Shown here: one piece after another, positions 7,597-16,304 of the stretch | Layout of the letters: every line of letters begins with the position of its first letter | Position numbering within the stretch: the stretch's first letter is position 1 | DNA from: Deltaproteobacteria bacterium | GTDB lineage: Bacteria; Myxococcota; Myxococcia; Myxococcales; SZAS-1 | DNA: 44,791 nucleotides | Reading direction: 5' to 3' | NCBI GenBank assembly: GCA_018266075.1 | Contig: JAFEBB010000059.1 | Span: 1 to 44,791 of the forward strand | Position numbers and translations under genes: made by a program | Notes under the pieces: model-generated | The model's database searches: none | The model's input: only the letters and a program-made list of their open reading frames with translations | Told to the model about the DNA's origin: nothing

Positions 7597-10500
7597 CTAC
7601 GGCAAGAGAACTTGTTGGGGCGCCGTGGTCCACGCATTCCCGTCACCGACCTCACCGCTGCTGTTGGAGCCCCAGCAGTAGAGCAAGCCGCCCGCTCGGA
7701 TGCCGCAGGTGTGCGAGCCCTCGAAGAAGTCCGAGCCCACGGAGACCGCGACCCAGTCGGTGAAGCTGCCGATCTGCTCGGGCACCGACTGCGACGTGTT
7801 CGTGCCGTCGCCGAGCTCGCCGTAGGTGTTGTCGCCCCAGCAGTAGAGCGCGCCCTGACCGTTCGAGCCGCGGATGCCGCACTGGTGAGAGCCGGTGACG
7901 TCGTAGGCGATCCAGTTGCTCGCGGTGCCCACCCGCGTGGGCGCGCTGCCGTTCACGACCTGGTAGAGGCTGCCGTCGGTCTTGAGGCCGAGCGCGGTGT
8001 ACGGGTCGCCGCGGATGTTGGCCCAGTTGGCGTCGGTGCCGTCCTGGGTTCCGGTGGGGCTGCTGTACGTGAACGACCAGAGGGTGCCCGGGCTGCGCAC
8101 CGCGATGAGGCCGTACTCGCCGATGCTGGCGGAGAGGTAGGTGTTGTTGTCCACGGGGGTGGGCGTGGGGATGTCATAGACGCCCGCGCCCGCGTCCACG
8201 GGAATCTCCCGGCCCCACGCGAGCAGCGCGCCGGTGCTGGTCACGCCGGTCGAGTTGTAGAACCCCGCCGACACCTCGCGGAAGGTGATGTTGGAGATGG
8301 TCCGCGTGGGCGTGGTCTCGCTGTTGGTGGTGCCGTCGCCGAGCTGGCCGTCCGACCCGTCGCCCCAGGCGTCGAGCAGGCCGCCGTCCTCGAGCGCGAG
8401 GATGTGCGAGGTGCCCGAGCTGAAGCGCACGATGGGCACGCCCGACTCGCTGAGCGTGGGCGTCTGCACCGGCGGTGCGTTGAACGATGAGTTGCCGTTC
8501 GCGAGCAGGCCCGGCGCGCCCCAGCACCAGAGGTCGCCCGCGTGCGTGCCGCAGGTGGTGGCGTTGCTCGCGGCGACGACGGCCGTCCAGCCGCTGCTCG
8601 GGCCCACCGCCTCGGGCGAGTTGGCCACCGGGGCCACGCCGTCGCCGAGCTGGCCGTACTGTCGACGGCCCCAGCACTGCACGCCCGCGTCGGCCTGCAT
8701 GGCGCAGGTGTGCGAGTCGCCGGGCGCGCCGGTGACCCAGTCGTTGTCCGCGCCCACGCGCACGGGGCTGGTCGACGACGGCGGCGACGCCGCGCCGAGC
8801 TCACCGAAGCCGTTGTCGCCCCAGCACCAGAGCGAGCGATCGGCCTTCACCGCGCAGATCTGCGGCTTGTAGCCGTCCATCTGCACGCCCACCCACGGGC
8901 CGCCGGAGACCTGCGAGGGCGCGTCGCCGCCGCAGCTGTCGCCCCAGCAGTAGAGCGACGCGTCGAGCCTGAGGCCGCAGGTGCAGTAGCCCGCCGCAGC
9001 GACCTCGGCCCAGTCGTCGGGCGGGCCCACGTGCTGCGGGTCCGGGGTGGAGAGGTTGAAGTTGGGGTTGGGCACGCCGAGCTGGCCGTCGAGCTCGCGG
9101 CCCCAGCAGTAAAGCGCTCCCGAGGTCTTGACGGCGCAGCTGTGGTTCTCGCCCACGGCCACCTGGACCCAGTCGGTGTCGCTGCCGCTCTGCGTGGGCG
9201 AGTCGGCGTTTCCGAAGGTGCCCACGCCGCTCACGTTGCCGAGCTCGTCGTTGTCGTTGTTGCCCCAGCACCAGAGGGTGCCGTCGGTCTGGACGCCGCA
9301 GGCGTGCTCGTCGTCCATGGCCACCTGGCGCCAGTTGGTGTTCGTGCCCACCTGGGTCGGCGACTGGGTGCTGCTCTCCTGGCCCGTGCCGAGCTGGCCC
9401 TGGCTGCCCTCGCCCCAGCAGAAGAGCGTGCCGCCGTCGCTGGTGCCGCGGATGCCGCAGGTGGCGCTGTTGCCGGCGCTGATGTCCTGCCAGTCGGTGC
9501 TGCCGCCGACTTGAACCGGCGTCGCCTGGAAGCGCACGTTGCTGTTGCCGATGCCGAGCTCGCCCTGGCCCGGGTCTCCCCAGCACCAGAGCGTGTGGTC
9601 TGGGCGGATGACGCAGCTGTGGTTGCCGCCGCTCACCAGCTGCGCGCCGTTGGCGGCCGCGCGCACCAGCACGCTCACGTTGGCGGTGGCGGTGAGGGAG
9701 CGCGGGTCCTGCGCGGTGTAGCTGAAGCTGTCGATCCCCAAGTAGCCCAGCGTCGGCGTGTAGAGGACCTTGTTGCCGGAGATGGTCGTGGTGCCGTGCG
9801 AAGGCGTGCCCACGGCGCTCACGGTGAGGGCGAGGTTGTTGGGGTGGGTGTCGTTGGCGAGCACGTCGATGAGCACGCTGGCGCCGTCGGTGGTGCTGGC
9901 CGCGTCGTCCACCGCGACCGGCGGGCCGAAGACGCTCACGTGCACGTGCGCGGAGGCGCTCGAGAGGCCGTCGCCGGCCGAGTAGATGAACGAGTCGTCG
10001 CCGGCGAAGCCATTGTTCGGGATGTAGTGCACCTCGCCCGAGGCGATCGCCGTCAGGCCGTGCAGCGCCGAAGACACCGTCTGCAGGCTGAGGGTGTTGC
10101 CGCTGGGCGCGGAGTCGTTGGCGAGCACGTCGATGTCGATGGCCGCGTTCTGGCTGGTGCCCGCGTCGTCGTCGACGAGCTGCACCGGCGCGCCCACGGT
10201 GACGGTCACGTTGGCGCTGGAGTGGCCGCCGCGGCCGTCGGTGATGGAGTAGGGGAAGCTGTCGGTGCCCGAGAAGCCGTTGTCCGGCGTGTAGGTGACC
10301 GTGGTGCCGTTGGTGATCACCTGGCCGTGCGTGGCCGGGCCGGCGGCGCTCACGGTGAGCGGGTCGTTGTCCGGGTCGGTGTCGTTGGCGAGCACGTTGA
10401 TGGTGACCGCCACGCCAATCGCCGTGGTCGCGGTGTCGTCGTGCGCGCTGGGCGGCGCGTCCACGGTGACGGTGACGATGGCGCTGGCCGTGCCGCCGCG

Positions 10501-10902
10501 GCCGTCGCTCACCGTGTAGTGGAAGTCCTCCTCGCCCACGAAGCCCGCGTTCGGCGTGTAGATGATCGCCGGGCCCGCCACGACCGCGTTGCCGTGCAGG
10601 GGCGTGCTCACCGAGGCGATGCTGAGCGTGTCGCCGTCCGGGTCGGTGTCGTTCTCGAGCACGGGGATGGTCACCGCCTGGCCGGTGACGGTGGTGGCCG
10701 CGTCGTCCTGCGGCAGGGGCGCGTGGTTGGTGCCCGTGGTCGACGACGTCCCGCCGCTGCCCGAGCCGCTCGTGCTGCTGTGGCCCGTGGTGCCGGCGTT
10801 GGTGCCCGCCGTGCTCCCGGAGCTCCCGGACGACGTGTTGCTGCCACCGCCACAGGCCGCGAGCAGAGCGGCCGTGAGCGCCAGCGCGAGCGAGCGGTTC
10901 AT
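7597..10902 (-). CDS. Lipoprotein with four Ig/cadherin-like repeats and fourteen RCC1 repeats
   Basis: The product has 1101 residues. It begins MNRSLALAL with a lipobox ending LLAAC, then a Gly/Ser/Thr linker. Four repeats of about 92 residues follow, each with a VLxNDxxP core (ENDTDPDGD, ANDTDPDND, ANDSAPSGN, ANDTHPNN), the pattern of Big_9/cadherin-like tandem domains. The C-terminal two thirds hold about 14 RCC1-type repeats of the form CxxxxxGxLWCWG...GELG, enough for two seven-bladed propellers. Most repeats have paired Cys, but blades 9-12 have lost them. The start was set at 10902 because AAGGGGA lies just upstream and the signal peptide begins there. It is the first gene of the operon with 7168-7593 and 6065-7168. 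A surface binding or adhesion role is inferred; RCC1 domains outside eukaryotes are not tied to GTPases. Confidence 0.9.
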   Translation of the reverse strand: MNRSLALALTAALLAACGGGSNTSSGSSGSTAGTNAGTTGHSSTSGSGSGGTSSTTGTNHAPLPQDDAATTVTGQAVTIPVLENDTDPDGDTLSIASVSTPLHGNAVVAGPAIIYTPNAGFVGEEDFHYTVSDGRGGTASAIVTVTVDAPPSAHDDTATTAIGVAVTINVLANDTDPDNDPLTVSAAGPATHGQVITNGTTVTYTPDNGFSGTDSFPYSITDGRGGHSSANVTVTVGAPVQLVDDDAGTSQNAAIDIDVLANDSAPSGNTLSLQTVSSALHGLTAIASGEVHYIPNNGFAGDDSFIYSAGDGLSSASAHVHVSVFGPPVAVDDAASTTDGASVLIDVLANDTHPNNLALTVSAVGTPSHGTTTISGNKVLYTPTLGYLGIDSFSYTAQDPRSLTATANVSVLVRAAANGAQLVSGGNHSCVIRPDHTLWCWGDPGQGELGIGNSNVRFQATPVQVGGSTDWQDISAGNSATCGIRGTSDGGTLFCWGEGSQGQLGTGQESSTQSPTQVGTNTNWRQVAMDDEHACGVQTDGTLWCWGNNDNDELGNVSGVGTFGNADSPTQSGSDTDWVQVAVGENHSCAVKTSGALYCWGRELDGQLGVPNPNFNLSTPDPQHVGPPDDWAEVAAAGYCTCGLRLDASLYCWGDSCGGDAPSQVSGGPWVGVQMDGYKPQICAVKADRSLWCWGDNGFGELGAASPPSSTSPVRVGADNDWVTGAPGDSHTCAMQADAGVQCWGRRQYGQLGDGVAPVANSPEAVGPSSGWTAVVAASNATTCGTHAGDLWCWGAPGLLANGNSSFNAPPVQTPTLSESGVPIVRFSSGTSHILALEDGGLLDAWGDGSDGQLGDGTTNSETTPTRTISNITFREVSAGFYNSTGVTSTGALLAWGREIPVDAGAGVYDIPTPTPVDNNTYLSASIGEYGLIAVRSPGTLWSFTYSSPTGTQDGTDANWANIRGDPYTALGLKTDGSLYQVVNGSAPTRVGTASNWIAYDVTGSHQCGIRGSNGQGALYCWGDNTYGELGDGTNTSQSVPEQIGSFTDWVAVSVGSDFFEGSHTCGIRAGGLLYCWGSNSSGEVGDGNAWTTAPQQVLLP

Positions 10903-11016
10903 GGTTTCCCCTTGCAGATGTGGCCGGCTGCGCTGGGCGCGCGCCCCTGTCCAGAGGCTAGCAGGGCCTCTCGGCGTGAGCACAATCCGGGACACGACGA
11001 ATCACGCCTGGCGCGG

Positions 11017-11553
11017 TTACGGCCCGCTCTTGGATCGCACGCGCGTGGCCATCCACAAGAGCAGCTCCCACGCGCCGAAGATGCCGAGCACCAACATCAA
11101 GCCCACGTCGATCGCCAGCCCGTTGAAGGCGATGGGCATCTCCAGAATGAACCCGGTGCCCACCGCGAAGAGCCCGAGGTACGCGGCGCCGGGGATGGCG
11201 ATGTTGATGATCCAGTCGGAGACCTCCATGTCGCCGTTCTTCCGGTGAACGGCGCGAAGTCGTCCGAAGATGGAGGCGAGCCGCGCGCTGCGGAACGCGG
11301 CCATGCCCACCAGGCCGATGCCCAGGATCGCCGGGGTGAGGCTGGGCACGATGAACAGGCAGCTCACCAGGAGCACTTGCACGAAGTGGGTGAGGATGGG
11401 GTCCACGAACGCGCGCGCGGTGGTGAGATCCTCGCCCGCGAGGCTGGCGCCGAAGGTCACGGCCACGAACATCAGCCCGGTGAGGGTGGCAGCGGCCTCG
11501 CCGGTGAGGAGGTAGAAGTTCGCCCAGCTCTGCGCCGTCGCGAGGAAGTTCAT
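11017..11553 (-). CDS. Multi-pass inner-membrane protein of unknown function
   Basis: The 178-residue product has about four hydrophobic segments (around residues 18-36, 55-80, 120-145 and 145-165). No signature family motif was recognised. It starts 3 bases after the stop of the receiver-fusion gene at 11557-12498, so the two are almost certainly co-transcribed and this protein may work with that regulator. Confidence 0.75.
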   Translation of the reverse strand: MNFLATAQSWANFYLLTGEAAATLTGLMFVAVTFGASLAGEDLTTARAFVDPILTHFVQVLLVSCLFIVPSLTPAILGIGLVGMAAFRSARLASIFGRLRAVHRKNGDMEVSDWIINIAIPGAAYLGLFAVGTGFILEMPIAFNGLAIDVGLMLVLGIFGAWELLLWMATRVRSKSGP

Positions 11554-11556
11554 CGC

Positions 11557-12498
11557 TCAGCTCTTGAAGAGCTCGGCGAGCAGGCTCCGCAGCTCCGCAG
11601 CGGTGATGGGCTTCTCGGCCACCGAGTGGAGCACGCCGCGCGCGAGCGCCGTCATGGCCTCGTCGGGCGGCGCGGAGGTGTGCAGCACGCGCGCGCACTT
11701 GGGCCAGCGCTCGGCCACCTGGCGCAACAGATCGAGCCCATTGGGGCCGCCGCCGAGCGCGTGGTCGCTCATCACCAGATCGAACGATCGGCTCTCGAGC
11801 GCGGCGATGGCCGCCGTCGCGCTCTCCACGGCGGTGACCTCCGCCACGGGTGCGAGCAGCCGCTCCAGGCCCTCGCGCACCAGGTGCTCGTCGTCGACCA
11901 GGAGCAGCCGCGGCAGGCGCTTGGCCTTCGCAGCGGGCGCGCCCGGGCGCCGCCACTCGAGGTCCAGCCGCGTCGGCGTCTTGCTGTCCTTCCACGACAT
12001 GCGCGTGAACTTGCCGTGCACGTGCTCGCCGCCGGCTTGCTCCACCAGCGCCTCGAAGAAGCCGAAGGTCTGCCAGCTCGCGGCCTCCTCGGCCTTGCTG
12101 CCCATGCCATAGGCAACGCCGATGGTGGCGTGCTCGTCGCTCACGTCCTCGACGGTCACCGCCGGGTAGTCGAACAAGCTGCCCATCAGGTTCGCGAAGC
12201 GGATGATGGTGTCGCGCACGTCGCCGTCGGCGCAGAGCTCGGGGAAGAAGGAGAGGATCTGCGGGATCTGCGAGCGGCCCCAGAGCCGCACGCTGTCCAC
12301 CTCGCCGCCCACGACCTCCGCGAGGATCGCCAGGCCGAAGCGCTCGAACACGTCCATCGAGTACCAGGCGCCGAGGTCCACCTGCTGGCTGAGGAGGTCG
12401 AGGTCGGCGGGCTGCAGGTGGCGCGCGAGGTTCTGCGAGGCGCTCTTGCGCAGCATGCGCACGTAGTCGAGGAAGAGGACGCCGCGGACTTGCTTCAT
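11557..12498 (-). CDS. TIGR02265/DUF2378-like domain fused to a C-terminal response-regulator receiver domain
   Basis: The product has 313 residues. Residues 1-185 resemble the Myxococcales-restricted TIGR02265/DUF2378 family, which has a heme-NO-binding-like fold (VLFLDYVRMLR, LGAWYSMDVFERFG). Residues about 197-310 form a receiver domain with an acidic pair at D202/D203, probable phospho-acceptor D245 in VMSDHALGG, T274/S275 in LHTSAPP and K296 in EKP. No output domain follows, so the phosphorylation state probably acts through the N-terminal domain. The ATG at 12498 was preferred to a GTG 13 codons upstream because the family core starts there; no strong Shine-Dalgarno supports either. It is the first gene of a pair with 11017-11553. 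Confidence 0.75.
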   Translation of the reverse strand: MKQVRGVLFLDYVRMLRKSASQNLARHLQPADLDLLSQQVDLGAWYSMDVFERFGLAILAEVVGGEVDSVRLWGRSQIPQILSFFPELCADGDVRDTIIRFANLMGSLFDYPAVTVEDVSDEHATIGVAYGMGSKAEEAASWQTFGFFEALVEQAGGEHVHGKFTRMSWKDSKTPTRLDLEWRRPGAPAAKAKRLPRLLLVDDEHLVREGLERLLAPVAEVTAVESATAAIAALESRSFDLVMSDHALGGGPNGLDLLRQVAERWPKCARVLHTSAPPDEAMTALARGVLHSVAEKPITAAELRSLLAELFKS

Positions 12499-12697
12499 GG
12501 ACGCGAACCATATCTGCGTCTGCGCGCGCGGCTCCACCCACTACAGCCCCAGCGGAATCCGGATTGGAGGAGCTCGGCGCTGTCCGCGCCGGTGCCGAAC
12601 GAGACGGGCCGCTGGATGCGCTTCGAGCGCGCGGCATCGTCGGCGACGCGGCCCGCGACGAAGGCCTCGAGCTCCTGCATCGACACGTGGCCGTCGT

Positions 12698-12787
12698 GGC
12701 GACCTGAACGGCGACGGCCGCGATGACGTGGTGGTGCCCGCGTGGACCAGTGGGACCGTGACGACCCTCGAGGGGACCTGCCAGTAG
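12698..12787 (+). pseudogene. Remnant of an FG-GAP/VCBS-repeat protein
   Basis: The last 29 codons of an open stretch read GDLNGDGRDDVVVPAW...LEGTCQ and then stop. GDLNGDGRxDVVV is the calcium-binding core of FG-GAP/VCBS repeats from secreted beta-propellers. Upstream sequence in this frame is Arg-rich nonsense with no signal peptide or earlier repeats, so only the C-terminal end of a former gene seems to remain. It sits between two minus-strand genes. Confidence 0.55.
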
Positions 12788-12789
12788 AG

Positions 12790-13464
12790 CTACGTCAGCA
12801 GCCCGACGATCAAGTTGATCGCCAGCGCCAGGATCGCCGTGTTGTACGCAAACGACATCAGCGCGTGAATCAGCACCGCCTTGCGAATCGTGGGGCTCGA
12901 GATGGACACGTCCGAGACCTGGAAGCACATCCCCAGCGTGAACGCGAAGTAGGCGAAGTCCCACGCCGAGGGCGGGTGCTTGCCGGGGAACTCGAGGCCC
13001 TCGTCGTGCTCGAAGTAGAGGTGCAGGTAGTGCCCGCCGAACGTGGTGTGCGTGAGGAACCACGAGCAGACGACGGCGATCAAGCACAGCACCACCAGCG
13101 CCACCTCGACGTTGTGCGGCAGCCCCAGCGTCTTCGCGTGCCGCAGCAGCCACATGGCCGCGAAGAGGTTGATGAAGCTCGCGCCCAGCACCAGCGGGCC
13201 GAGCACGCCGCGCCCGGGGTTCTCGGCCCAGGAGAGGCGCCGCGTCTCGTCCGGGTCGCTCTCGACGATGATCCACCAGCCGAGCAGCGTCTCCACCAGG
13301 CTGAGCACATCCCAGCTGGCGACGAGCCGCACCGGCCACTTGAACGGCCACAGCGCCACGTAGACCGCGAGCCCCGCCGCGAGCGAGTAGCCCAGGCGCG
13401 TCATCGCCCGGCGCGGATCGAGCGCGGGGAACGTGGGGAAGTCTTGGTATCGCGCTTCGCTCAT
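12790..13464 (-). CDS. DUF1345 family membrane protein
   Basis: The 224-residue product has about five membrane segments and the DUF1345 signature near its C-terminus: LEFPG, DFAYFAFTLGMCFQVSDVSI, an Arg-Lys pair, then HALMSFAYNTAILALAIN. The family is of unknown function. The start at 13464 (MSEARYQDF) was chosen over longer frames because GAGCGA precedes it and upstream residues look non-coding. A paralogue with the same signature lies at 40573-41259. The gene stands alone on the minus strand. Confidence 0.85.
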   Translation of the reverse strand: MSEARYQDFPTFPALDPRRAMTRLGYSLAAGLAVYVALWPFKWPVRLVASWDVLSLVETLLGWWIIVESDPDETRRLSWAENPGRGVLGPLVLGASFINLFAAMWLLRHAKTLGLPHNVEVALVVLCLIAVVCSWFLTHTTFGGHYLHLYFEHDEGLEFPGKHPPSAWDFAYFAFTLGMCFQVSDVSISSPTIRKAVLIHALMSFAYNTAILALAINLIVGLLT

Positions 13465-13613
13465 CGGTCGCTCGCTCAGGTCAGGCCCGTGCACCAAAGG
13501 TGGTGATGGCCCGGCCCCGCGACCAGCGGCGCGGGTGCAAAGTTCCATGCTTCACGCCTGCATTCGGGGCGGCGCATCGCGCGCGATACGATCGCCCGTT
13601 CGGAGGTGGTCGC

Positions 13614-14048
13614 ATGCGCAAGCGAGGCTGGCTCGTGGCGGCAGCGATGGGTGCAGTCCTGGGCAGCGCAGCGCCGGCGAGCGCGGAGCTGCGCGTGGCC
13701 GCGGGCGCCGCCGCGTGGCTCGACGTGGGCCCGGTCTTCACCGCCACCTTCGCCGGCGACGCGCGCGTGCTCCCGCACTTCGAGGTCGGCGGTCGCGGCG
13801 GCGTGGGGTTGCTCACGCCCGGTCCGGCGAAGGCGATGATCCCCCTCGACATCCAGGCGCGCTTGCTCATCAGCCGCATCTACATCGAGGGAGACGTGGG
13901 CCCGTGGCTGGTCATCGAAGACCACCCGGTGCACGCGCACGCCACGCTCGGCGCCGGCGTGGAGGTCGGCATCCTGGTCGCGGGCCTCGAGGTGGGCTGG
14001 CTCGATCCCGAGGGCATCCTCGGCGTGCAGGTCGGCCTTCGCTTCTGA
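13614..14048 (+). CDS. Small exported beta-rich protein, probably outer-membrane associated
   Basis: The 144-residue product has a clear signal peptide (basic MRKRG, hydrophobic core, ASA-E cleavage). The mature part alternates Gly-rich turns and amphipathic strands (GVGLLTPG, HATLGAGVEVGILVAG) and ends in aromatic F (VGLRF), as outer-membrane barrels do. At about 120 mature residues it would be a very small barrel or a periplasmic beta domain. GGAGG at 13602-13606 fixes the ATG at 13614. No family name can be given. Confidence 0.75.
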   Translation: MRKRGWLVAAAMGAVLGSAAPASAELRVAAGAAAWLDVGPVFTATFAGDARVLPHFEVGGRGGVGLLTPGPAKAMIPLDIQARLLISRIYIEGDVGPWLVIEDHPVHAHATLGAGVEVGILVAGLEVGWLDPEGILGVQVGLRF

Positions 14049-14247
14049 GCGCGCAGACGCGCGCTCTGCCCGGCCTTCGGGCTCGATCACCGCGCGGCCG
14101 CGCCCGGAGACGGAGCACGTGGCCGCGCTCGACGGCCTCGAGCGCGCGCCCGAGGCCTCTCGCAGCCACCCGGACCACGCCGCGCCCGAGGCCACCACGC
14201 GGGCGTTGCGCGAGGTGCTCCGCACCAGCCCGCTCGCGCGGTAGCCG

Positions 14248-15267
14248 CTATTCGTCGCCGCCGTCGCTGCGCGTGCGCGTTCCCGTGGCCCATGCGATCT
14301 CCCGCTCGGGCCATCGCAACGCGCCCACGCACGCGAGCGTCTTGCTGGCGAGGGTGAGCCCCTGGAAGTCGATGCAGGCCACGTCGCCGCGGAACGGCGC
14401 CCGGCCGCGCGCGGGCACACTCGGCGCGTGCTCCTTCTGCCAGCTGCGCAGCTTCTGATGGCCGCTCGGAAAGGGCGGGCAGAAGTTCTCCTCCACCGGC
14501 GGCAGGTTCCAGTAGTGGCCAACCACCTGCGCGCGATCGCGGAGCACGGGCGCGTCGCGCTCGAGCCACCAGGTCACGCGCACCTGCTTGCGCAGCTTGC
14601 CTTCCGAATCCGGAAACGGCTCGACCGGCCCGAGCTCGAAGCCCTTGATGAGGATCTCGTGCGGCGCGTCTTCCTTGGTCTTGCCCTCCACGCGCGGCGG
14701 CCGGTCCGGCAAACCGGCCTTCAGCCCGGACTCGGTGAACGGCGTGCCCACCACCACGTGCGAGGCGACCCAGCGCTGCGCCTCGGAAGAAGTTTCGGGC
14801 CGTGCGCCGCTCGGCGCGAGCACGGAGGCGACCGCGTTCAAGCTCGGCACGTGCCAGTTGGCGTGGATGACGCGCAGATCCGGAAAGGCGATGCCGATGG
14901 GCAGGTCACGCAAGAACGGCAGCACGGCTTCCCAGCGGGTGCGCTTGTCGTCGATGTCTTCGGTGGTCTTGCGGTTGGAGTGCTTGGGCTCCTCGTAGCG
15001 CGGGAGCTTCATCCACCAGGCCACGAGGTTGTACTCGTGGTTGCCCATGATGGCGCTCGCGCGGCCCTTCTTCGCGAGCCGCTGTGCGAGCTCCACGACC
15101 TCGAGGCTGTGCGCGCCGCGATCGACGAGATCGCCGAGGAAGAGCAGGTGGCGGTCGTCGGGGTGGAGCGGGTCGCCGTCGGCGTCGGGCCGGTAGCCGA
15201 GCTCGTGCAGCAGGCTCTGCAGCGCGGGCAGCTCGCCGTGGATGTCGCCGATGAGATCGAGCTTCAC
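14248..15267 (-). CDS. Calcineurin-like metallophosphoesterase (PrpE/ApaH-like)
   Basis: The 339-residue cytoplasmic protein carries the metal-binding blocks of the calcineurin-like phosphoesterases at the N-terminus: GDIHG (7-11), GDLVDRG (45-51) and GNHE (75-78), with a later NWH motif. Spacing resembles bacterial PrpE/ApaH-type enzymes, which hydrolyse Ser/Thr phosphoesters or diadenosine polyphosphates. The C-terminal half (about 170-339) is long for the family and holds a Trp-rich region, VTWWLERD..VGHYWNLPP. The substrate is not predictable. The gene is transcribed alone on the minus strand. Confidence 0.85.
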   Translation of the reverse strand: MKLDLIGDIHGELPALQSLLHELGYRPDADGDPLHPDDRHLLFLGDLVDRGAHSLEVVELAQRLAKKGRASAIMGNHEYNLVAWWMKLPRYEEPKHSNRKTTEDIDDKRTRWEAVLPFLRDLPIGIAFPDLRVIHANWHVPSLNAVASVLAPSGARPETSSEAQRWVASHVVVGTPFTESGLKAGLPDRPPRVEGKTKEDAPHEILIKGFELGPVEPFPDSEGKLRKQVRVTWWLERDAPVLRDRAQVVGHYWNLPPVEENFCPPFPSGHQKLRSWQKEHAPSVPARGRAPFRGDVACIDFQGLTLASKTLACVGALRWPEREIAWATGTRTRSDGGDE

Positions 15268-15350
15268 GCGCCGATCATAACGCCCGAAGCGACAGCGCGC
15301 GCACGGCCGCCGCGATGATGGGCGACCGAGCGCGCGCAGGGTCCTTTGCG

Positions 15351-15545
15351 TCAGACCTGGTCGATCTTGTCCTTCACGTTCTCCTTCACTTCGCCCTTCT
15401 TCGTCTCGTAGTCGCCGCGCGCCTGGTCGGCCTGGCCCTCAACCTTCTTGCTCGTATCGTGGGTGAGGTTTCCGTACGCCTCCTTGGCCTTGCCCTTCAG
15501 GCGGTCGAGCATTCCTTGGGTCTTGTCTTCGCTGCTGGTTCCCAT
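15351..15545 (-). CDS. CsbD-like small stress protein
   Basis: The 64-residue, highly charged protein has the CsbD-family pattern of Lys/Glu/Gly/Asp helices: DRLKGKAKEAYGNLT followed by KKVEGQADQARGDYE. CsbD homologues are induced by general or osmotic stress; their molecular role is unknown. The ATG at 15545 is preceded by a strong Shine-Dalgarno (GGAGAAGGAG). Single-gene unit. Confidence 0.85.
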   Translation of the reverse strand: MGTSSEDKTQGMLDRLKGKAKEAYGNLTHDTSKKVEGQADQARGDYETKKGEVKENVKDKIDQV

Positions 15546-15743
15546 GGTGGCTCCTTCTCCTCCGACGGAAACCATGCTCTCGGGCCCCGAGGTCGGGAAG
15601 CCTCGGGCGCGCGCGCGTCGGCACGCATGCCCGCTCGTGCGCGCATCGCCCGGACGCATGCCGCGTTGAGAGAGAGAAGATCTCATCGCCGTCTCAGGGC
15701 GGTCTCATGGGCGCGCGCCTACGCTCCAGCGCGAGGTCGAACC

Positions 15744-16100
15744 TTGCGCGTGAAGTTCGTTCCCGGTGAGGCGGAGTGGCCGAGCTTCACGGCGCTGCTC
15801 GAGTTCCGACGCAAGCTCGCCGCGGAGGTAGGCCTGCGGCTCGACGAGATGGACGGCTTCGGCGGGACCACGCCGTGGTCCACGGTCGCCGATCCCATCG
15901 CGCCCTTGCTGATGCTGGAGGATGTCTCCGGCTCGCTCCCTGTGGGCGTCTGCGCCACGGTGGCCGCGCGCCTCGAGCAGCTCACGCGCCACTGGCGGGC
16001 CGACGACGCCGACGTGCCGCGGGCCGCCGCGTTGGCGGCTGCGCTTCAGCTCGCCGCCCGCTGGCGCCAGCGCCTGCGCTTCCAGGGCGACGAGGGCTGA
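15744..16100 (+). CDS. Small protein of unknown function
   Basis: The frame encodes about 118 residues, beginning (L)RVKFVPGEAEW, with a middle WSTVADPIAPLLMLEDVSG and a helical, Ala-rich C-terminus. TTG at 15744 lies six bases after GAGGT (15733-15737) and is preferred; GTG at 15750 is the alternative. Codon use matches real genes in the window, while the upstream part of the open frame does not. No known family or membrane segment was seen. Confidence 0.6.
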   Translation: MRVKFVPGEAEWPSFTALLEFRRKLAAEVGLRLDEMDGFGGTTPWSTVADPIAPLLMLEDVSGSLPVGVCATVAARLEQLTRHWRADDADVPRAAALAAALQLAARWRQRLRFQGDEG

Positions 16101-16125
16101 GCGAGCTGTCCTCATCGAGGCCAGC

Positions 16126-16141
16126 GGTGCATCCATGCACC
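16126..16141. promoter_or_regulatory. 7-bp inverted repeat, candidate operator
   Basis: GGTGCAT-CC-ATGCACC is a perfect 7-bp inverted repeat with a 2-base centre. Near-contiguous dyads like this usually bind dimeric repressors. It lies about 300 bases before the next start, so it could also belong to the 3' region of the preceding gene. Confidence 0.35.
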
Positions 16142-16289
16142 ACATCCTGAGGGCGCTCTCAACCGCGGCGCGCGAGCGGGCCCGTTCTATCGATTTCCGC
16201 GGGTTGAGCTTCAAGTTGCAGGCATGCGCGCGCGTCCTACATCGACGGTTCTTTCGAAACCGCGGCCCGAATGCGCTCCGCGTGACGTA

Positions 16290-16304
16290 TTTGTGAATTA
16301 CAAA
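16290..16304. promoter_or_regulatory. AT-rich inverted repeat, candidate operator
   Basis: TTTGT-GAATT-ACAAA is a perfect 5-bp dyad with a 5-base spacer in the most AT-rich part of this intergenic region, about 130 bases before the start of the downstream lipoprotein gene. The arrangement fits a dimeric regulator site. Confidence 0.35.

Noticed and set aside
12495-12686. Short minus-strand frame MSMQELEAFVAGRVADDAARS
   Set aside because: Looks partly protein-like but is short, overlaps the start of the receiver-fusion gene and has no recognisable partner or Shine-Dalgarno; could be a degraded fragment.
8542-12726. A 1394-codon open frame on the plus strand opposite the RCC1 and receiver genes
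   Set aside because: Low-complexity Val/Ala/Arg/Gly-rich translation typical of the antisense of GC-rich genes; the minus-strand genes carry recognisable domains and signal peptides.
10958-13351. A 797-codon open frame on the minus strand spanning several genes
   Set aside because: It overlaps the membrane-protein, receiver-fusion and DUF1345 genes in another frame and contains only Arg/Ala/Gly-rich sequence.
14049-14247. Plus-strand run ending LERAPEASRSHPDHAAPEATT...LAR before a TAG at 14242
   Set aside because: Plausible as a truncated gene tail but no start, no family and no homologous block visible; left as unannotated intergenic DNA.
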